A DNA stretch of 64,000 nucleotides from Sphingomonas sp. (GTDB lineage: Bacteria; Pseudomonadota; Alphaproteobacteria; Sphingomonadales; Sphingomonadaceae), in NCBI RefSeq assembly GCF_017744835.1, contig NZ_JAGIAM010000001.1, positions 186,001 through 250,000 of the forward strand. The letters run 5' to 3'. This document shows, one piece after another, positions 24,225-33,809 of the stretch. Within the stretch, counting starts at the first letter, position 1, and the number at the start of each line of letters is the position of its first letter. The position numbers and the translations under genes were made by a program. The notes under the pieces were generated by a model. That model was not told the DNA's origin. It saw only the letters and a list, made by a program, of their open reading frames with translations, and searched no databases.

Positions 24225-26723
24225 TCAGAACTTCACCTTGAGCGTGCCGAAGGCCGAGCGGCCCGGCGCGATCGTGGCATAATGCGAGGTATAGGCCTGA
24301 GTGAAATAGACTGCGTCGGTGAGGTTGTTCACGTTGACGCTCAGCTCGATGTTTTCACTGAGCTTGTAGCCGAGCCGCGCGTCGAGCCGCCAATAGCTGG
24401 GCACCGAGCGGACCAGCACCTTGGTCGCGGGGTTCACGATGACCTCGCCGGCGGCATTCTGGGTCGCGGTGCGATTGTCCTGATAGCCGCCATAGACGCG
24501 GCTGGTGTAGAAGGCGCCGCCGCCGATGCTGAGCCGCGAGGTGGGACGCAGGTCTGCCCAGAGCGTGAAGCTGTCCTCGGCGGTCTGGGTCGCCGTGCGG
24601 CCGGTGTTGACCGAGGGAACGAGCACCGTCTTCGCCGCCTGGCCCGGCACCGCCGGCGCGGTCAGCACCGAGAAGCCACCGTCGATGATCTTCGGATCGA
24701 GGTGGGTGTAGCCGCCGAACACGCTCAGCCAGGGCGTGATGTTGCCGTTGAAGCTGAACTCGACGCCGCGGATGCGCCGCTTGCCGACGAACTGGGGCGT
24801 ATTGTCCGGGCCGGTGACGCGGGCATTGTCGGTGTCGGTCTGGAAGGCGGCGAGGCTCAGCGCGAGCTGCTCGTCGAACAGGCTGGCCTTGGCGCCGACT
24901 TCGTACGACCTGGTCTTCTCGACCTTCAGGCTGTCGAGCAGCGCGAGCGCCGCTTCATAGGCCGTCTGGTTCTGCGGCGTGCCGAGGCTGTTTGACTCCG
25001 AACCCTCGCCGAGCAGGCTGTTCGGCGGCGTCGCCGAAGTCGCATAGCTCGCATAGAGGCTGGTCTGCGGCGTCGGCTTGAAGACGAGGCCCGCCTGCCA
25101 GTTGAAGATCTCGTCGGTGCGGCTGAGCCGGAAGGTACCGGTCGCCGTCACCGGCTGGCCAGGGATGACCTTCGAAGTGAAGCGATCGAAGCGCGCGCCG
25201 AGGTTGAGGATCAACTGCGGAGTCAGGGTGATCGAGTCGAAGCCGTAGACCGAGACGGTGCTCGCGTCGTTCTGGGTTTCCGCGATCGGCAGCGAACGGA
25301 CGATCGGCGCGCGGGTGGTCGAGGTGTCGTTGGCGTAATTGACCCAGGGATCGTTCGGGTTCGGATCGAACAGGCTGGTGCAATAGAAGCGCGTGACCGC
25401 CGCCGGCGTGCAGCGCGGGGTGATCGTGCCGCCCTGCGAAAGCTGCTCGACGCCCGAGGCATTGACGAATCCGCGCGTGACGAAGGTGCCGCGCCGCGCC
25501 TTCTCCCAGCTCAGTTCCGCGCCCACCGCGAAGCTGTGCTTGATCGCGCCGGTGAGGAAGCTGCCGTAGAGGTCGGTCTGGTTGGTCAGCGCCTCGGTAT
25601 AGCCGTAGCGCGTGTTGGCGCGGCGCCACACCTGCCCGCCCGGCGCCGTCGCGGTACCGAAGACATTGCCCTGGCTGTCGTCGGGCTGGGTGTAGATATA
25701 GGCCTGGTCATTGTAGCTGTAGCGCGAGGTGTTGCGCAGCGTGACGGTGCCGAAGTCGTGCTCGACGCGCATCGTCGCCTGATGCGTGGTCGTATCCCGG
25801 AAATCGCGGTTCCTGAGGCCGTAGAAGGTGTCGCGATCGACATGGCCGGTGCTGCCGTCGATCAGCGTGACGTCGCCGATCGCCGGCTCGCTCAGCACCT
25901 CGCCGGTGCCGGGCAGGTTGGCGAGCACATAGAGATAGGGGATGCCGGTGTCGGGCAGTTCGTGGCTCTCGAGATAATAATAGCCGAGCGTCAGCCGGGT
26001 GTCGGTGCCCAGCCCGAGCGTGAACGACGGCGCGACGCCCCAGCGGCGCGAATAGACCGCGTCGCGGCCGGCGACGTCCTGATCGTGCCACATGGCGGCG
26101 AGGCGCACGCCGATCTTCTCGCCGAGCTGCGCATTGGCATCGAGCGTCACGCGCTTATAGTCGTCGGTGCCGTAGCTCGCCGAAGCCGTGACGAAATTGC
26201 CGGCCACCGGCAGCTTGCTGACGATGTTGATCGATCCGCCCGCGGCGCCGCGCCCGCCGAGCGTCGAATCGGAGCCGCGGACGATCTGCACCTGATCGGT
26301 GGCGAAGACTTCGCGCGTCTGGGCGGCGAGATCGCGCACGCCGTCGACGAAGGTGCTGCCCTGGCTGTCGAACCCGCGAATGAAGGGGCGGTCGCCGATC
26401 GGATTGCCGCCCTCGGCCGCGCCGAAGGTGATGCCCGGGACGGTGCGCAGCGCGTCCGCCAGGGTCGCCGAGCCGGTCTGCTCGATCACCTGCTCGGGGA
26501 GGACGACCACCGAACGGGGGGTGTCGACCACGCGCGCGGTCGCCTTGGGGCTGTCGATCTCGCCCTTCTTGCCGGTGACGAGGATCTGGTCCTGCTCGTC
26601 GTCGGCCGCGTCCGCGGGCGGCGTGCTTTCGGGCTCGGCATGCGCGAGCGACGCCGAGGCGACGAAGCCCACACAGGCAAGAGCAAGGAAAGCCGGCTTT
26701 GCGGCGGACGTAGAACGCGTCAC
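24225..26723 (-). CDS. TonB-dependent siderophore receptor (Fiu-like)
   Basis: An 832-aa outer-membrane receptor. The signal peptide is followed by a TonB box-like DQILVTGKK near residue 45, a plug domain (TPRSVVVLPEQVIEQ, GITFGAAEGGNPIGDRPFIRGF, VQIVRGSDSTLGGRGAAGGSINIVSK) and a 22-strand barrel ending in GTLKVKF with the terminal aromatic residue. The plug pattern is that of catecholate siderophore receptors such as Fiu. The start is GTG (26723) with an AAAGGGGGA ribosome site. Two Fur-like boxes lie 34-80 nt upstream. Ligand specificity cannot be fixed from sequence. Confidence 0.93.
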   Translation of the reverse strand: MTRSTSAAKPAFLALACVGFVASASLAHAEPESTPPADAADDEQDQILVTGKKGEIDSPKATARVVDTPRSVVVLPEQVIEQTGSATLADALRTVPGITFGAAEGGNPIGDRPFIRGFDSQGSTFVDGVRDLAAQTREVFATDQVQIVRGSDSTLGGRGAAGGSINIVSKLPVAGNFVTASASYGTDDYKRVTLDANAQLGEKIGVRLAAMWHDQDVAGRDAVYSRRWGVAPSFTLGLGTDTRLTLGYYYLESHELPDTGIPYLYVLANLPGTGEVLSEPAIGDVTLIDGSTGHVDRDTFYGLRNRDFRDTTTHQATMRVEHDFGTVTLRNTSRYSYNDQAYIYTQPDDSQGNVFGTATAPGGQVWRRANTRYGYTEALTNQTDLYGSFLTGAIKHSFAVGAELSWEKARRGTFVTRGFVNASGVEQLSQGGTITPRCTPAAVTRFYCTSLFDPNPNDPWVNYANDTSTTRAPIVRSLPIAETQNDASTVSVYGFDSITLTPQLILNLGARFDRFTSKVIPGQPVTATGTFRLSRTDEIFNWQAGLVFKPTPQTSLYASYATSATPPNSLLGEGSESNSLGTPQNQTAYEAALALLDSLKVEKTRSYEVGAKASLFDEQLALSLAAFQTDTDNARVTGPDNTPQFVGKRRIRGVEFSFNGNITPWLSVFGGYTHLDPKIIDGGFSVLTAPAVPGQAAKTVLVPSVNTGRTATQTAEDSFTLWADLRPTSRLSIGGGAFYTSRVYGGYQDNRTATQNAAGEVIVNPATKVLVRSVPSYWRLDARLGYKLSENIELSVNVNNLTDAVYFTQAYTSHYATIAPGRSAFGTLKVKF

Positions 26724-26756
26724 GAGGATCCCCCTTTAGGTGTCGTTGCGCGTTCG

Positions 26757-26803
26757 GCTATTGCGAATCGTTTGCAGTGTCAACGCTAATGCGAACGGTT
26801 CTC
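26757..26803 (-). promoter_or_regulatory. Two tandem Fur-box-like 19-mers upstream of the TonB receptor
   Basis: GCTATTGCGAATCGTTTGC (26757-26775) and GCTAATGCGAACGGTTCTC (26785-26803) each match 12 of 19 positions of the classical Fur box, and they start 28 bp apart. The nearer box is 34 nt from the GTG start. The far box ends on the stop codon of the RHH gene. Regulation by Fur (iron repression) is inferred. Confidence 0.65.
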
Positions 26804-27062
26804 AGATTTCCCGTTGCTGGTGACAAAAGAGCCACGTGCGCAGCGCGCTCGCGAGGTTGGGGGGATCGTCCGTCTGGATGCGCGCATGGTCGATCGCCGC
26901 GACCAGTGCGTTCAGGGGCAACGCCCGCTCGGCGGCGGCAGCTTCGAGCGCTTCCCAGAAGGCCGGTTCGAGGCTGATCGAGGTCTGATGCCCGGCAATC
27001 GTTACCGATCGCTTGACCGGCCCGCGGAAACCGCCGGGCGGAGGTACCACCGCCATTGCCAT
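26802..27062 (-). CDS. Ribbon-helix-helix domain protein (86 aa)
   Basis: An 86-aa protein with the RHH_4-type pattern VKRSVTIAGHQTSISLEPAF followed by a helix and a conserved basic C-terminus. Such proteins are common in alphaproteobacteria and probably bind DNA or act as small partners. The start is 3 nt upstream of the CobT stop (27065). A second in-frame ATG lies two codons later (27056). Its tail overlaps the distal Fur-like box. It may be co-transcribed with cobS-cobT. Confidence 0.75.
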   Translation of the reverse strand: MAMAVVPPPGGFRGPVKRSVTIAGHQTSISLEPAFWEALEAAAAERALPLNALVAAIDHARIQTDDPPNLASALRTWLFCHQQREI

Positions 27063-27064
27063 GC

Positions 27065-28891
27065 CTATTCGCTGTCGAACAGCGCGGCGAGCTGCTCGAC
27101 CATCGTGCCGGCGAGCTGCTCGGCATCCATGATCGTCACGGCGCGGCTGTAATAGCGCGTCACGTCATGGCCGATGCCGATCGCGACCAGCTCGACCGGC
27201 GAACGCGCCTCGATCCAGCCGATCACCTGGCGCAGGTGACGCTCGAGATAGCTTCCCGAATTGACCGACAGCGTCGAATCGTCGACCGGCGCGCCGTCCG
27301 AGATCACCATCAGGATCTTGCGGTCCTCGCTCCGGCCGATCATCCGGTTGTGCGCCCAGAGCAGTGCCTCGCCGTCGATATTCTCCTTGAGCAGCCCCTC
27401 GCGCATCATCAGCCCGAGCGAGCGCTTGGCGCGGCGCCAAGGCTCGTCGGCCTGCTTGTAGACGATGTGGCGCACGTCGTTGAGCCGCCCGGGCTGCGCC
27501 GGCCGGCCCTCCGCGAGCCATTTCTCTCGGGACTGGCCGCCCTTCCAGGCACGCGTGGTGAAGCCCAGGATCTCGGTCTTCACTCCCACCCGCTCGAGCG
27601 TGCGCGCCAGGATGTCGGCGCTGATCGCCGCGATCGAGATCGGCCGCCCGCGCATCGATCCCGAGTTGTCGATCAGCAGCGTGACCACCGTGTCCTTGAA
27701 ATCGGTGTCCTTCTCGACCTTGTACGAGAGCGACTGCATCGGATTGACCACGACGCGCGCCAGTCGCGCGGCGTCGAGCAGCCCTTCCTCCTGGTCGAAG
27801 TCCCAGCTGCGGTTCTGCTGCGCCATCAGCCGGCGCTGGAGCCGGTTGGCGAGCTTGGTCACTGCGCCCTGGAGATGGACGAGCTGCTGGTCGAGGTACG
27901 AACGCAGCCGATCGAGCTCCTCGGCGTCGCACAGCTCGGTCGCGGCGATCACTTCGTCGAATTGCGTGGTGTAGGGCCGATATTCGAACTGCGGCGGCAA
28001 GTCGCTCCACGGGCGATTGGGGCGCGTGGGCATAGCCCCGTCCTCGCCTTCGTCGCCGAGCTCGCCCTCGCCGTCGTCCATCGCGTCGGACTGCTGGTCC
28101 TCGCCTTCCTCGCTCGCGTCGGACTCGCGCTGCTCGCCGCGCGCTTCGACCTGGCCCTCGCCCTGCTGGGCCTCGCTGTCGCCTTCCTCCTCGCCGGGCT
28201 CCTCCTGCTCGTCGGTGCCTTCGTCCTCGCCGCCGCCCTCGTCGGCCTCGTCGGGGATCTGGTCGCCTTCGGTGAGCTCGAGGTCGTGGAGCAGCTTGCT
28301 CGCGAGCTGGGCATAGGCCTGCTGGTCGTCGATCGCAAGCGCGAGCGCGTCGAGGTCGGTTCCGGCGCGCTCTTCGATCCAGTCGCGGACCAGCGCCATG
28401 CCGAGCGCGGCGCTGGCCGGCGCCTCGCGGCCGGTGAGGCGCTCGCGCACCAGCAGCCCGACTGCGGTCGAGAGCGGCACTTCCTCGCGGCTGCGCGCGC
28501 GAGCGATCGGGTCCGAACGCAGCCGGACGGTCAGCGCATGCTCGAGATTGTCGGCGATCCCCGCATAGCCGCGCGAACCCAGCGCCTCGATCCGCGCGGT
28601 CTCGACGGCGTCGAACACGGCGCGCGCGACGGCTTCGCTGGGGGCGCCGCGCAAGTGGAGGCCGCTGTCGTGATGCTTCATCCGCAGCGCGAAGCCGTCG
28701 GCGAAGCCGCGCGCCTCCGCCACTTGCTCGGGCGGCAGGTCGCGGGCGGGCGCCGGCACCTTGAGGCTGCGCCCGTCCTGCCGCGGCGGATCGGAGGTGA
28801 ACGAGAGCTCCGCCTCCGCCTCGCCCGAAAGCGCACGCGCAGTACCGCCGAGCACGGATCGCAGGCGTTCGAGAGGAGTGTCGGCGGCCAT
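27065..28891 (-). CDS. cobT: Cobaltochelatase-type subunit CobT
   Basis: A 608-aa protein. The N-terminal CobT domain is followed by a strongly acidic Glu/Asp-rich linker (about residues 208-280), then a von Willebrand A domain with a complete MIDAS motif DNSGSM at about 406-411. CobT with CobS and CobN forms the aerobic Mg-chelatase-like cobaltochelatase for B12. No CobN or other B12 gene is in this window, and many alphaproteobacteria keep CobS/CobT near BolA and a J-domain gene. A broader AAA+/VWA chaperone-like role is possible. It follows cobS after 6 bp. Confidence 0.93.
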   Translation of the reverse strand: MAADTPLERLRSVLGGTARALSGEAEAELSFTSDPPRQDGRSLKVPAPARDLPPEQVAEARGFADGFALRMKHHDSGLHLRGAPSEAVARAVFDAVETARIEALGSRGYAGIADNLEHALTVRLRSDPIARARSREEVPLSTAVGLLVRERLTGREAPASAALGMALVRDWIEERAGTDLDALALAIDDQQAYAQLASKLLHDLELTEGDQIPDEADEGGGEDEGTDEQEEPGEEEGDSEAQQGEGQVEARGEQRESDASEEGEDQQSDAMDDGEGELGDEGEDGAMPTRPNRPWSDLPPQFEYRPYTTQFDEVIAATELCDAEELDRLRSYLDQQLVHLQGAVTKLANRLQRRLMAQQNRSWDFDQEEGLLDAARLARVVVNPMQSLSYKVEKDTDFKDTVVTLLIDNSGSMRGRPISIAAISADILARTLERVGVKTEILGFTTRAWKGGQSREKWLAEGRPAQPGRLNDVRHIVYKQADEPWRRAKRSLGLMMREGLLKENIDGEALLWAHNRMIGRSEDRKILMVISDGAPVDDSTLSVNSGSYLERHLRQVIGWIEARSPVELVAIGIGHDVTRYYSRAVTIMDAEQLAGTMVEQLAALFDSE

Positions 28892-28897
28892 GCGCCG

Positions 28898-29902
28898 TCA
28901 AGCCTTGCCGACGACGCTCTCGGGCAGGTCCTTGCCGAACACGCGCTGATAATATTCGGCGACCTGCGCGCGCTCGGCCTCGTCGCACTTGTTGAGGAAC
29001 GAGAGGCGGAAGGCGAAGCCGACGTCCTTGAAGATCTCGGCGTTCTGCGCCCAAGTGATCACGGTGCGCGGGCTCATCACGGTCGAGATGTCGCCGGCGA
29101 TGAAGCCCTTGCGCGTGAGGTCCGCCACGCGGACCATGTTCTCGACCAGCTCCTTGCCGCCCGGCTTGTCATACTCGCCCGACTTGGCGAGCACGATCTG
29201 CGCCTCGGTCGCGGCCGGCAGATAGTTGAGCGTCACCACCACGTTCCAGCGGTCCATCTGGCCCTGGTTGATCTGCTGGGTGCCGTGATAGAGGCCGCTG
29301 GTGTCGCCCAGGCCCACCGTGTTGGCGGTCGCGAACAGGCGGAACCACGGGTTCGGGCGGATCACGCGGTTCTGGTCGAGCAGCGTCAGCTTGCCCTCGG
29401 TCTCGAGGATGCGCTGGATCACGAACATCACATCGGGCCGCCCCGCGTCATATTCGTCGAAGACGAGCGCGGTCGGCGTCTGCAGCGCCCAGGGAAGCAG
29501 GCCCTCGCGGAATTCGGTGACTTGCTGGCCGTCGCGCAGCACGATCGCGTCGCGGCCGATCAGGTCGATGCGGCTGATGTGCGCGTCGAGGTTGATGCGG
29601 ATGCAGGGCCAGTTGAGCCGCGCCGCCACCTGCTCGATGTGCGACGACTTGCCGGTGCCGTGATAGCCCTGGATCATCACGCGGCGATTGTGCGCGAAGC
29701 CCGCGAGGATCGCGAGCGTGGTGTCGGGATCGAAGACATAGGCGGGGTCGAGATCGGGGACGCGCTCGTCCGCCTCGCTGAAGGCCGGAACCTCCATGTC
29801 GATGTCGATGCCGAACAGATCGCGCACGCTCACCTTCTTGTCGGGAGCTTCGAGGATCGTGGTCTCGCGGCTGTCGGGCTGCGTGTTCGGAATATCGGCC
29901 AT
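28898..29902 (-). CDS. cobS: Cobaltochelatase-type AAA+ subunit CobS
   Basis: A MoxR-type AAA+ ATPase of 334 aa from the ATG at 29902. Walker A is GYHGTGKS, Walker B is ALVFDEYD, and the sensor region reads LFATANTVG. It supplies ATP hydrolysis to the CobST complex with the VWA subunit encoded next. The AGGA ribosome site is followed by overlapping GTG (29908), ATG (29905) and ATG (29902). The last gives the best 7-nt spacing, but any is possible. Confidence 0.94.
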   Translation of the reverse strand: MADIPNTQPDSRETTILEAPDKKVSVRDLFGIDIDMEVPAFSEADERVPDLDPAYVFDPDTTLAILAGFAHNRRVMIQGYHGTGKSSHIEQVAARLNWPCIRINLDAHISRIDLIGRDAIVLRDGQQVTEFREGLLPWALQTPTALVFDEYDAGRPDVMFVIQRILETEGKLTLLDQNRVIRPNPWFRLFATANTVGLGDTSGLYHGTQQINQGQMDRWNVVVTLNYLPAATEAQIVLAKSGEYDKPGGKELVENMVRVADLTRKGFIAGDISTVMSPRTVITWAQNAEIFKDVGFAFRLSFLNKCDEAERAQVAEYYQRVFGKDLPESVVGKA

Positions 29903-29961
29903 CATCACTTCCTGGAAATGCGCCTCGCGAGTTAGTCCCTCGCCCCGCCCACCGCAACGCC

Positions 29962-30657
29962 TCAGTCGTTGTCGAACGCAGGAAGTCCGAAAAGGTCGAC
30001 GAAGCGCTGACCGAGTGACGGATCGCCGGTGAAGCGCACCTTCCCCAGCCGCTGCGATTCCGCGAGCGAGTCGGGGCCGTAGAAAACCGAGGCGAGCGTC
30101 AGCGGCTCACCTTCGAAGACCAGCGCAGCGCCTTCGGGATCGGCGCGCTCGATCTCCAGCCGCCCGTCGTCGACGCGCGCGCGGAACGGCTCGCCGCCGA
30201 CGCGGAAGCCGAGCTCGGCCGGGAAGCCCCGCGCTGCCTCGCGATCGATCATCGTGCGCAGCGAGAGCATGAAAGCCGTGTTGCTGAGGCCCAGCGTCAC
30301 GTCGTGCAACGGCGATCCCGCCGCCCAGCGGCTGAGCGCGAAGATCGGCTCCTCGAGCGCGCGGCCCCATTTGGTGAGCTCGTAGATCTGCGCATTGGCG
30401 GGCGACGGCAGCGTGCGCTTGCGGAGCACGCCCGACGCCTCGAGCCCTTCGAGCCGCTGGGTGAGGATGTTCGCGCTCAGCCCCGGCAGCCCCGCGCGAA
30501 GCTCGCTGAAACGACGGCCGCCGAGCAGCAGCTCGCGCACGACCAGCAGCGACCAGCGCTCGCCGACCAGCTCCATCGCCAACGCAGTACCGCATGAGTC
30601 CGGATACCAGCGGCGCGACTTGCTCAGACCCGAGTTGGTTATTTTTTGTGACTCCAT
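29962..30657 (-). CDS. HxlR family transcriptional regulator
   Basis: A 231-aa regulator. Residues about 15-115 are an HxlR winged helix ([26 protein letters not shown], then [15 protein letters not shown]). The C-terminal 110 residues form an SCP2-like or sterol-carrier-like domain often fused in this subclass. It is divergent from an operon of eight small detoxification-type genes, which is probably its target. Two direct repeats spaced 21 bp overlap its start region (see 30644-30676). Effector unknown. Confidence 0.9.
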   Translation of the reverse strand: MESQKITNSGLSKSRRWYPDSCGTALAMELVGERWSLLVVRELLLGGRRFSELRAGLPGLSANILTQRLEGLEASGVLRKRTLPSPANAQIYELTKWGRALEEPIFALSRWAAGSPLHDVTLGLSNTAFMLSLRTMIDREAARGFPAELGFRVGGEPFRARVDDGRLEIERADPEGAALVFEGEPLTLASVFYGPDSLAESQRLGKVRFTGDPSLGQRFVDLFGLPAFDND

Positions 30658-30676
30658 GGTTGCTTTATGTAACTCC
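30644..30676. promoter_or_regulatory. Direct repeats, probable HxlR operator
   Basis: TTTTGTGACTCC (30644-30655) and TTATGTAACTCC (30665-30676) agree at 10 of 12 positions, with a 21-bp period (two helical turns). One copy overlaps the hxlR start codon; the other lies between hxlR and the rightward operon. A dimeric HxlR protein bound here could repress both directions. Confidence 0.5.
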
Positions 30677-30745
30677 GTCGGGCATCAGAGGCAAGTAGGT
30701 GATTCGCCGGAGCCCGGCGACGCCCGTGCAGTGAGGGGAAGAACG

Positions 30746-31195
30746 ATGTCGAACGCGAAGATGATTTTCGTGAACCTGCCGGTGGCCGACGTGGCCCGGT
30801 CGACAGCCTTCTACGAGGCGATCGGCTGCACCAAGGACGAGCGTTTCTGCCAGGCCGACACCGCATCGGCGATGGTCTGGTCCGACACGATCACGTTCAT
30901 GATCCTGTCGCGCGACTTCTTCAAAAGCTTCACCCCGAAGCCGATCGCGGACGCGCATCAGACGACCGAAGTGCTGCTCTGCCTGTCGCGCGACAGCCGC
31001 GAGGAAGTGGACGCGATCGTCGAGGCGGCGGCCGCAGCCGGCGGCAAGGCCGACGTGCGGGAGAAGCAGGACATGGGCTTCATGTACGGCCGCTCGTTCG
31101 AGGACCCCGACGGGCACATCTTCGAGCCGATGTACATGGACGTGGAAGCCGCGCTCGCCGCTTCCGGCGAGGAAATCCAGGAAGAAGCGGCCTGA
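30746..31195 (+). CDS. VOC family protein (glyoxalase/bleomycin-resistance fold)
   Basis: A 149-aa single VOC-type protein (NLPVADVARSTAFYEAIGC at the start, FEDPDGHIFEPMYMD at the end, with a metal-ligand Glu). First gene of an eight-gene rightward operon opposite HxlR. It is preceded by AGGGGAAG as ribosome site. VOC proteins bind metals and small electrophilic or antibiotic-like molecules; the actual ligand is unknown. Confidence 0.88.
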   Translation: MSNAKMIFVNLPVADVARSTAFYEAIGCTKDERFCQADTASAMVWSDTITFMILSRDFFKSFTPKPIADAHQTTEVLLCLSRDSREEVDAIVEAAAAAGGKADVREKQDMGFMYGRSFEDPDGHIFEPMYMDVEAALAASGEEIQEEAA

Positions 31196-31220
31196 GCGCC
31201 GCGCCGTCAGGAGAGAGATC

Positions 31221-31451
31221 ATGTCCTTCCAGGCCTATCTCACCAACATCGAAGCCAGGACGGGCAAGAGCCCGGCCGATTTCCGTGCCTATGCCGCCGC
31301 GAAAGACTGGCTGGCCGGGGGCTTGCTGCGCCCGGACGTGAAGGCCGGCACCGTGGTTGCCGATCTCAAGGAAAATTTCGCGCTGGGCCACGGCCACGCG
31401 ATGGCGATCGTCGCCCTGCTCAAGGGAAGCAAACAAGAAGGCGACGCCTGA
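31221..31451 (+). CDS. DUF4287 domain protein (76 aa)
   Basis: A 76-aa protein (FQAYLTNIEARTGKSPADF, then LKENFALGHGHAMAIVALLK), the DUF4287 pattern. These small proteins are common beside SRPBCC and VOC genes. The gap from the previous gene is 25 bp and carries the AGGAGAGAGA ribosome site typical of this operon. Function unknown. Confidence 0.82.
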   Translation: MSFQAYLTNIEARTGKSPADFRAYAAAKDWLAGGLLRPDVKAGTVVADLKENFALGHGHAMAIVALLKGSKQEGDA

Positions 31452-31474
31452 CCCGCATCGACAGGAGAGAGAAG

Positions 31475-31957
31475 ATGGACAAGCTCACGACCTGCATATG
31501 GTACAATTACACCGCTGAGGAAGCCGCGAACTTCTATGTCTCGCTGTTCCCCGGCAGCCGCATCACGCGCGTCCAGCGCACGCCGGCCGACACGCCGTCG
31601 CAAGAAGCGGGCGCCGTGATCGTCGTCGAGTTCGAATTGCTCGGGCAGAAGTTCATCGGCCTCAACGGCGGACCGCAGTTCCAGCAGAGCGAAGCGGTCA
31701 GTTTCGTGATACATACCGACAGCCAGGAAGAGACCGACAAGTTCTGGGACGCCATCGTCGGCAACGGCGGGCAGGAAAGCCAGTGCGGCTGGTGCAAGGA
31801 CAAATGGGGCGTCAATTGGCAGGTGACCCCCAAGCGCCTGCTCGAGCTGGTTTTCGACAACCCGGACCCGGCCGCCGGAAAGCGCGCGATGGAGGCGATG
31901 TTCCAGATGCGCAAGATCGACATCGCGACGATCGAACGCGCCGCCGCAGGCAACTGA
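31475..31957 (+). CDS. VOC family protein (PhnB/3-demethylubiquinone-methyltransferase-like)
   Basis: A 160-aa PhnB-type VOC protein (WYNYTAEEAANFYVSLFPGSRI, then FELLGQKFIGLNGGPQF). The WGVNWQVTPKRLLEL region is typical of the subgroup annotated as 3-demethylubiquinone-9 3-methyltransferase, which in practice has no proven methyltransferase role. Third operon gene, 23 bp after the DUF4287 gene, again with AGGAGAGAGA. Confidence 0.86.
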   Translation: MDKLTTCIWYNYTAEEAANFYVSLFPGSRITRVQRTPADTPSQEAGAVIVVEFELLGQKFIGLNGGPQFQQSEAVSFVIHTDSQEETDKFWDAIVGNGGQESQCGWCKDKWGVNWQVTPKRLLELVFDNPDPAAGKRAMEAMFQMRKIDIATIERAAAGN

Positions 31958-31970
31958 GAGGAGAGAGGCC

Positions 31971-32642
31971 ATGCCCGTCGATCCGAACGCCCGCGTCGAA
32001 GTCACTGCCTATAACTGGGTACCCGAGTTCGCGCGCGGCTACGTCCGCGACTTCCGCGTCCGCTGGGCGCTGGAGGAAGCCGGCATCCCCTATCGAACGC
32101 GGCTGATCAGCCCGGTCGACAAGCCGGCGGACTATTTCGCCGAGCAGCCCTTCGGCCAGGTGCCGGCCTATCGCGACGACGACGTGCAGCTCTTCGAATC
32201 GGGTGCGATCGTGCTGCACATCGGCGCGCGCAGCGAAGCGTTGCTTCCCGCTGACACCGCGGGGCGTGCCCGGGCCACCGCCTGGATGATCGCGGCGCTC
32301 AACAGCGTCGAGCCATTCCTGATCGAGCTGACCACGATCGACTTCTTCGCCGAGGGTGAGGAATGGACGGCGCTGCGCCGGCCCGGCGTGGTGGAGACCG
32401 TCCGCAAGCGGCTTGCACACTTGGCCGACGCGCTGGGCGAACGCGACTATCTGCAGGGCCGGTTCACCGCCGGCGATCTGATGATGGCCTCGGCGCTCCG
32501 CATGCTCGACCATACCGAGCTGCTGGCCGAGCAGCCGCGGCTCGCGGCCTATCAGCAGCGCTGCCTCGCCAGGCCCGGCTATGCCGCGGCGATCACGGCG
32601 CAGCTCGCCGATTTCACTGCAGAACAACCCAAGGCAGCGTGA
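31971..32642 (+). CDS. Glutathione S-transferase
   Basis: A 223-aa soluble GST. The N-terminal thioredoxin-like part reads RVRWALEEAGIPYRTRLI, and the cis-proline/Ser-Glu glutathione contact is FGQVPAYRDDDVQLFESGAI. The C-terminal helical domain contains FTAGDLMMASALRML, including the N-capping box aspartate. Fourth gene of the operon (13 bp gap). GSTs conjugate or reduce electrophiles; the substrate is not clear. Confidence 0.88.
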   Translation: MPVDPNARVEVTAYNWVPEFARGYVRDFRVRWALEEAGIPYRTRLISPVDKPADYFAEQPFGQVPAYRDDDVQLFESGAIVLHIGARSEALLPADTAGRARATAWMIAALNSVEPFLIELTTIDFFAEGEEWTALRRPGVVETVRKRLAHLADALGERDYLQGRFTAGDLMMASALRMLDHTELLAEQPRLAAYQQRCLARPGYAAAITAQLADFTAEQPKAA

Positions 32643-32653
32643 GGAGAGGGACA

Positions 32654-33013
32654 ATGGCGTATCTGGACGGTTTCGTGGTGCCGGTGCCCGAGGGCAGCAA
32701 GCAGGCCTATCAGGAGATGGCGGCCAAGGCCTCCAAGGTCTTCCTCGAATATGGTGCGCTGCGCATCATGGAAGGCTGGGGCAGCGACGTGCCCCGCGGC
32801 ACCAACACCGACTTCTTCATGGCGACCAAGGCCGAGGAAGGCGAGAATGTCGTCTTCTCCTGGATCATCTGGCCCGACAAGGCGACGCGCGACACGGGCT
32901 GGGAGAAGATCATGAAGGACGAGCGGATGCAGCCGCCGAGCCCGATGCCCTTCGACGGCAAGCGCATGTTCTGGGGCGGATTCGAGCCGATCGTCGACGA
33001 GAGCCAGGGCTGA
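32654..33013 (+). CDS. DUF1428 domain protein (119 aa)
   Basis: A 119-aa ferredoxin-like-fold protein (MAYLDGFVVPVPEGSK, YGALRIMEGWGSDVP, SWIIWPDKATRD, MFWGGFEPI), the DUF1428 pattern. Fifth gene of the operon, 11 bp after the GST. The family often occurs with VOC and SRPBCC genes. Function undefined. Confidence 0.88.
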   Translation: MAYLDGFVVPVPEGSKQAYQEMAAKASKVFLEYGALRIMEGWGSDVPRGTNTDFFMATKAEEGENVVFSWIIWPDKATRDTGWEKIMKDERMQPPSPMPFDGKRMFWGGFEPIVDESQG

Positions 33014-33038
33014 ACGGCCAAGCAGAGGGAGAGGGACG

Positions 33039-33797
33039 ATGACCAATCCGCACGGAAGCTGGATCTGGTACGAGCTGCTGACGAACGACGCGCCGGCCGC
33101 GCTCGATTTCTACACCCGGGTCGTGGGCTGGACGCCGACCAAGTTCGAAGGCGCGCCGAGCGACTACACCATCCTCAACGCGGGCGGCGAAGGCCTGGGC
33201 GGCGTGATGCCCAACCCGATGCCCACTCCGCCCGCCTGGCTCGGCTATATCGGCGTGGACGATGTCGACGCGATGGTGGCGAAGATCGAGTCGCTCGGGG
33301 GCAAGGTGCACATGCCGCCCACGACGATGGAGCAGGTCGGCCGCATGGCGCTGGTCGAGGATCCGCAGGGCGTCAAATTCTACGTCATGCGCGGCGAGAG
33401 CCCCGAGGCGAGCAAGGCGTACGATCGCCGCGGCATGGGCAAGGCGAGCTGGAACGAGCTTTCGACCACCGACGATGCGGCCGCGTTGCAATTCTACGGC
33501 GAGGTCTTCGGCTGGCAGAAGGACGGCGCGATGCCGATGCCGTGGGGCGACTACAGCTTCCTGCGCGGTGCGAGCGACGCGGAAGTCTGGGGCGCGATGA
33601 TGCCGCGCGAGAACGAAGGACAGCCGATCGGCTGGGGCTTCTATTTCCGCGTGGGCCAGATCGACGAGGCGAAGGCGCGCATCGAGCAGGGTGGCGGCAC
33701 CGTCCGCGCCGGCCCGATGGAAGTGCCGGGCGGCGAATGGGTGGTCATGGCGACCGATCCGCAGGGTGCGGCCTTCGGGCTCGTCGGAACCAAGTGA
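33039..33797 (+). CDS. Tandem-VOC protein (two glyoxalase-like domains)
   Basis: A 252-aa protein with two VOC halves: about 5-120 (WIWYELLTNDAPAALDFYTRVVGW) and about 130-250 (ASWNELSTTDDAAALQFYGEVFGW). The internal duplication gives one full double-domain unit. Sixth gene of the operon. Tandem VOC proteins of this type are often annotated as glyoxalase/hydroxyacylglutathione-like without a known substrate. Confidence 0.88.
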   Translation: MTNPHGSWIWYELLTNDAPAALDFYTRVVGWTPTKFEGAPSDYTILNAGGEGLGGVMPNPMPTPPAWLGYIGVDDVDAMVAKIESLGGKVHMPPTTMEQVGRMALVEDPQGVKFYVMRGESPEASKAYDRRGMGKASWNELSTTDDAAALQFYGEVFGWQKDGAMPMPWGDYSFLRGASDAEVWGAMMPRENEGQPIGWGFYFRVGQIDEAKARIEQGGGTVRAGPMEVPGGEWVVMATDPQGAAFGLVGTK

Positions 33798-33809
33798 AGG
33801 AGAGGAACG

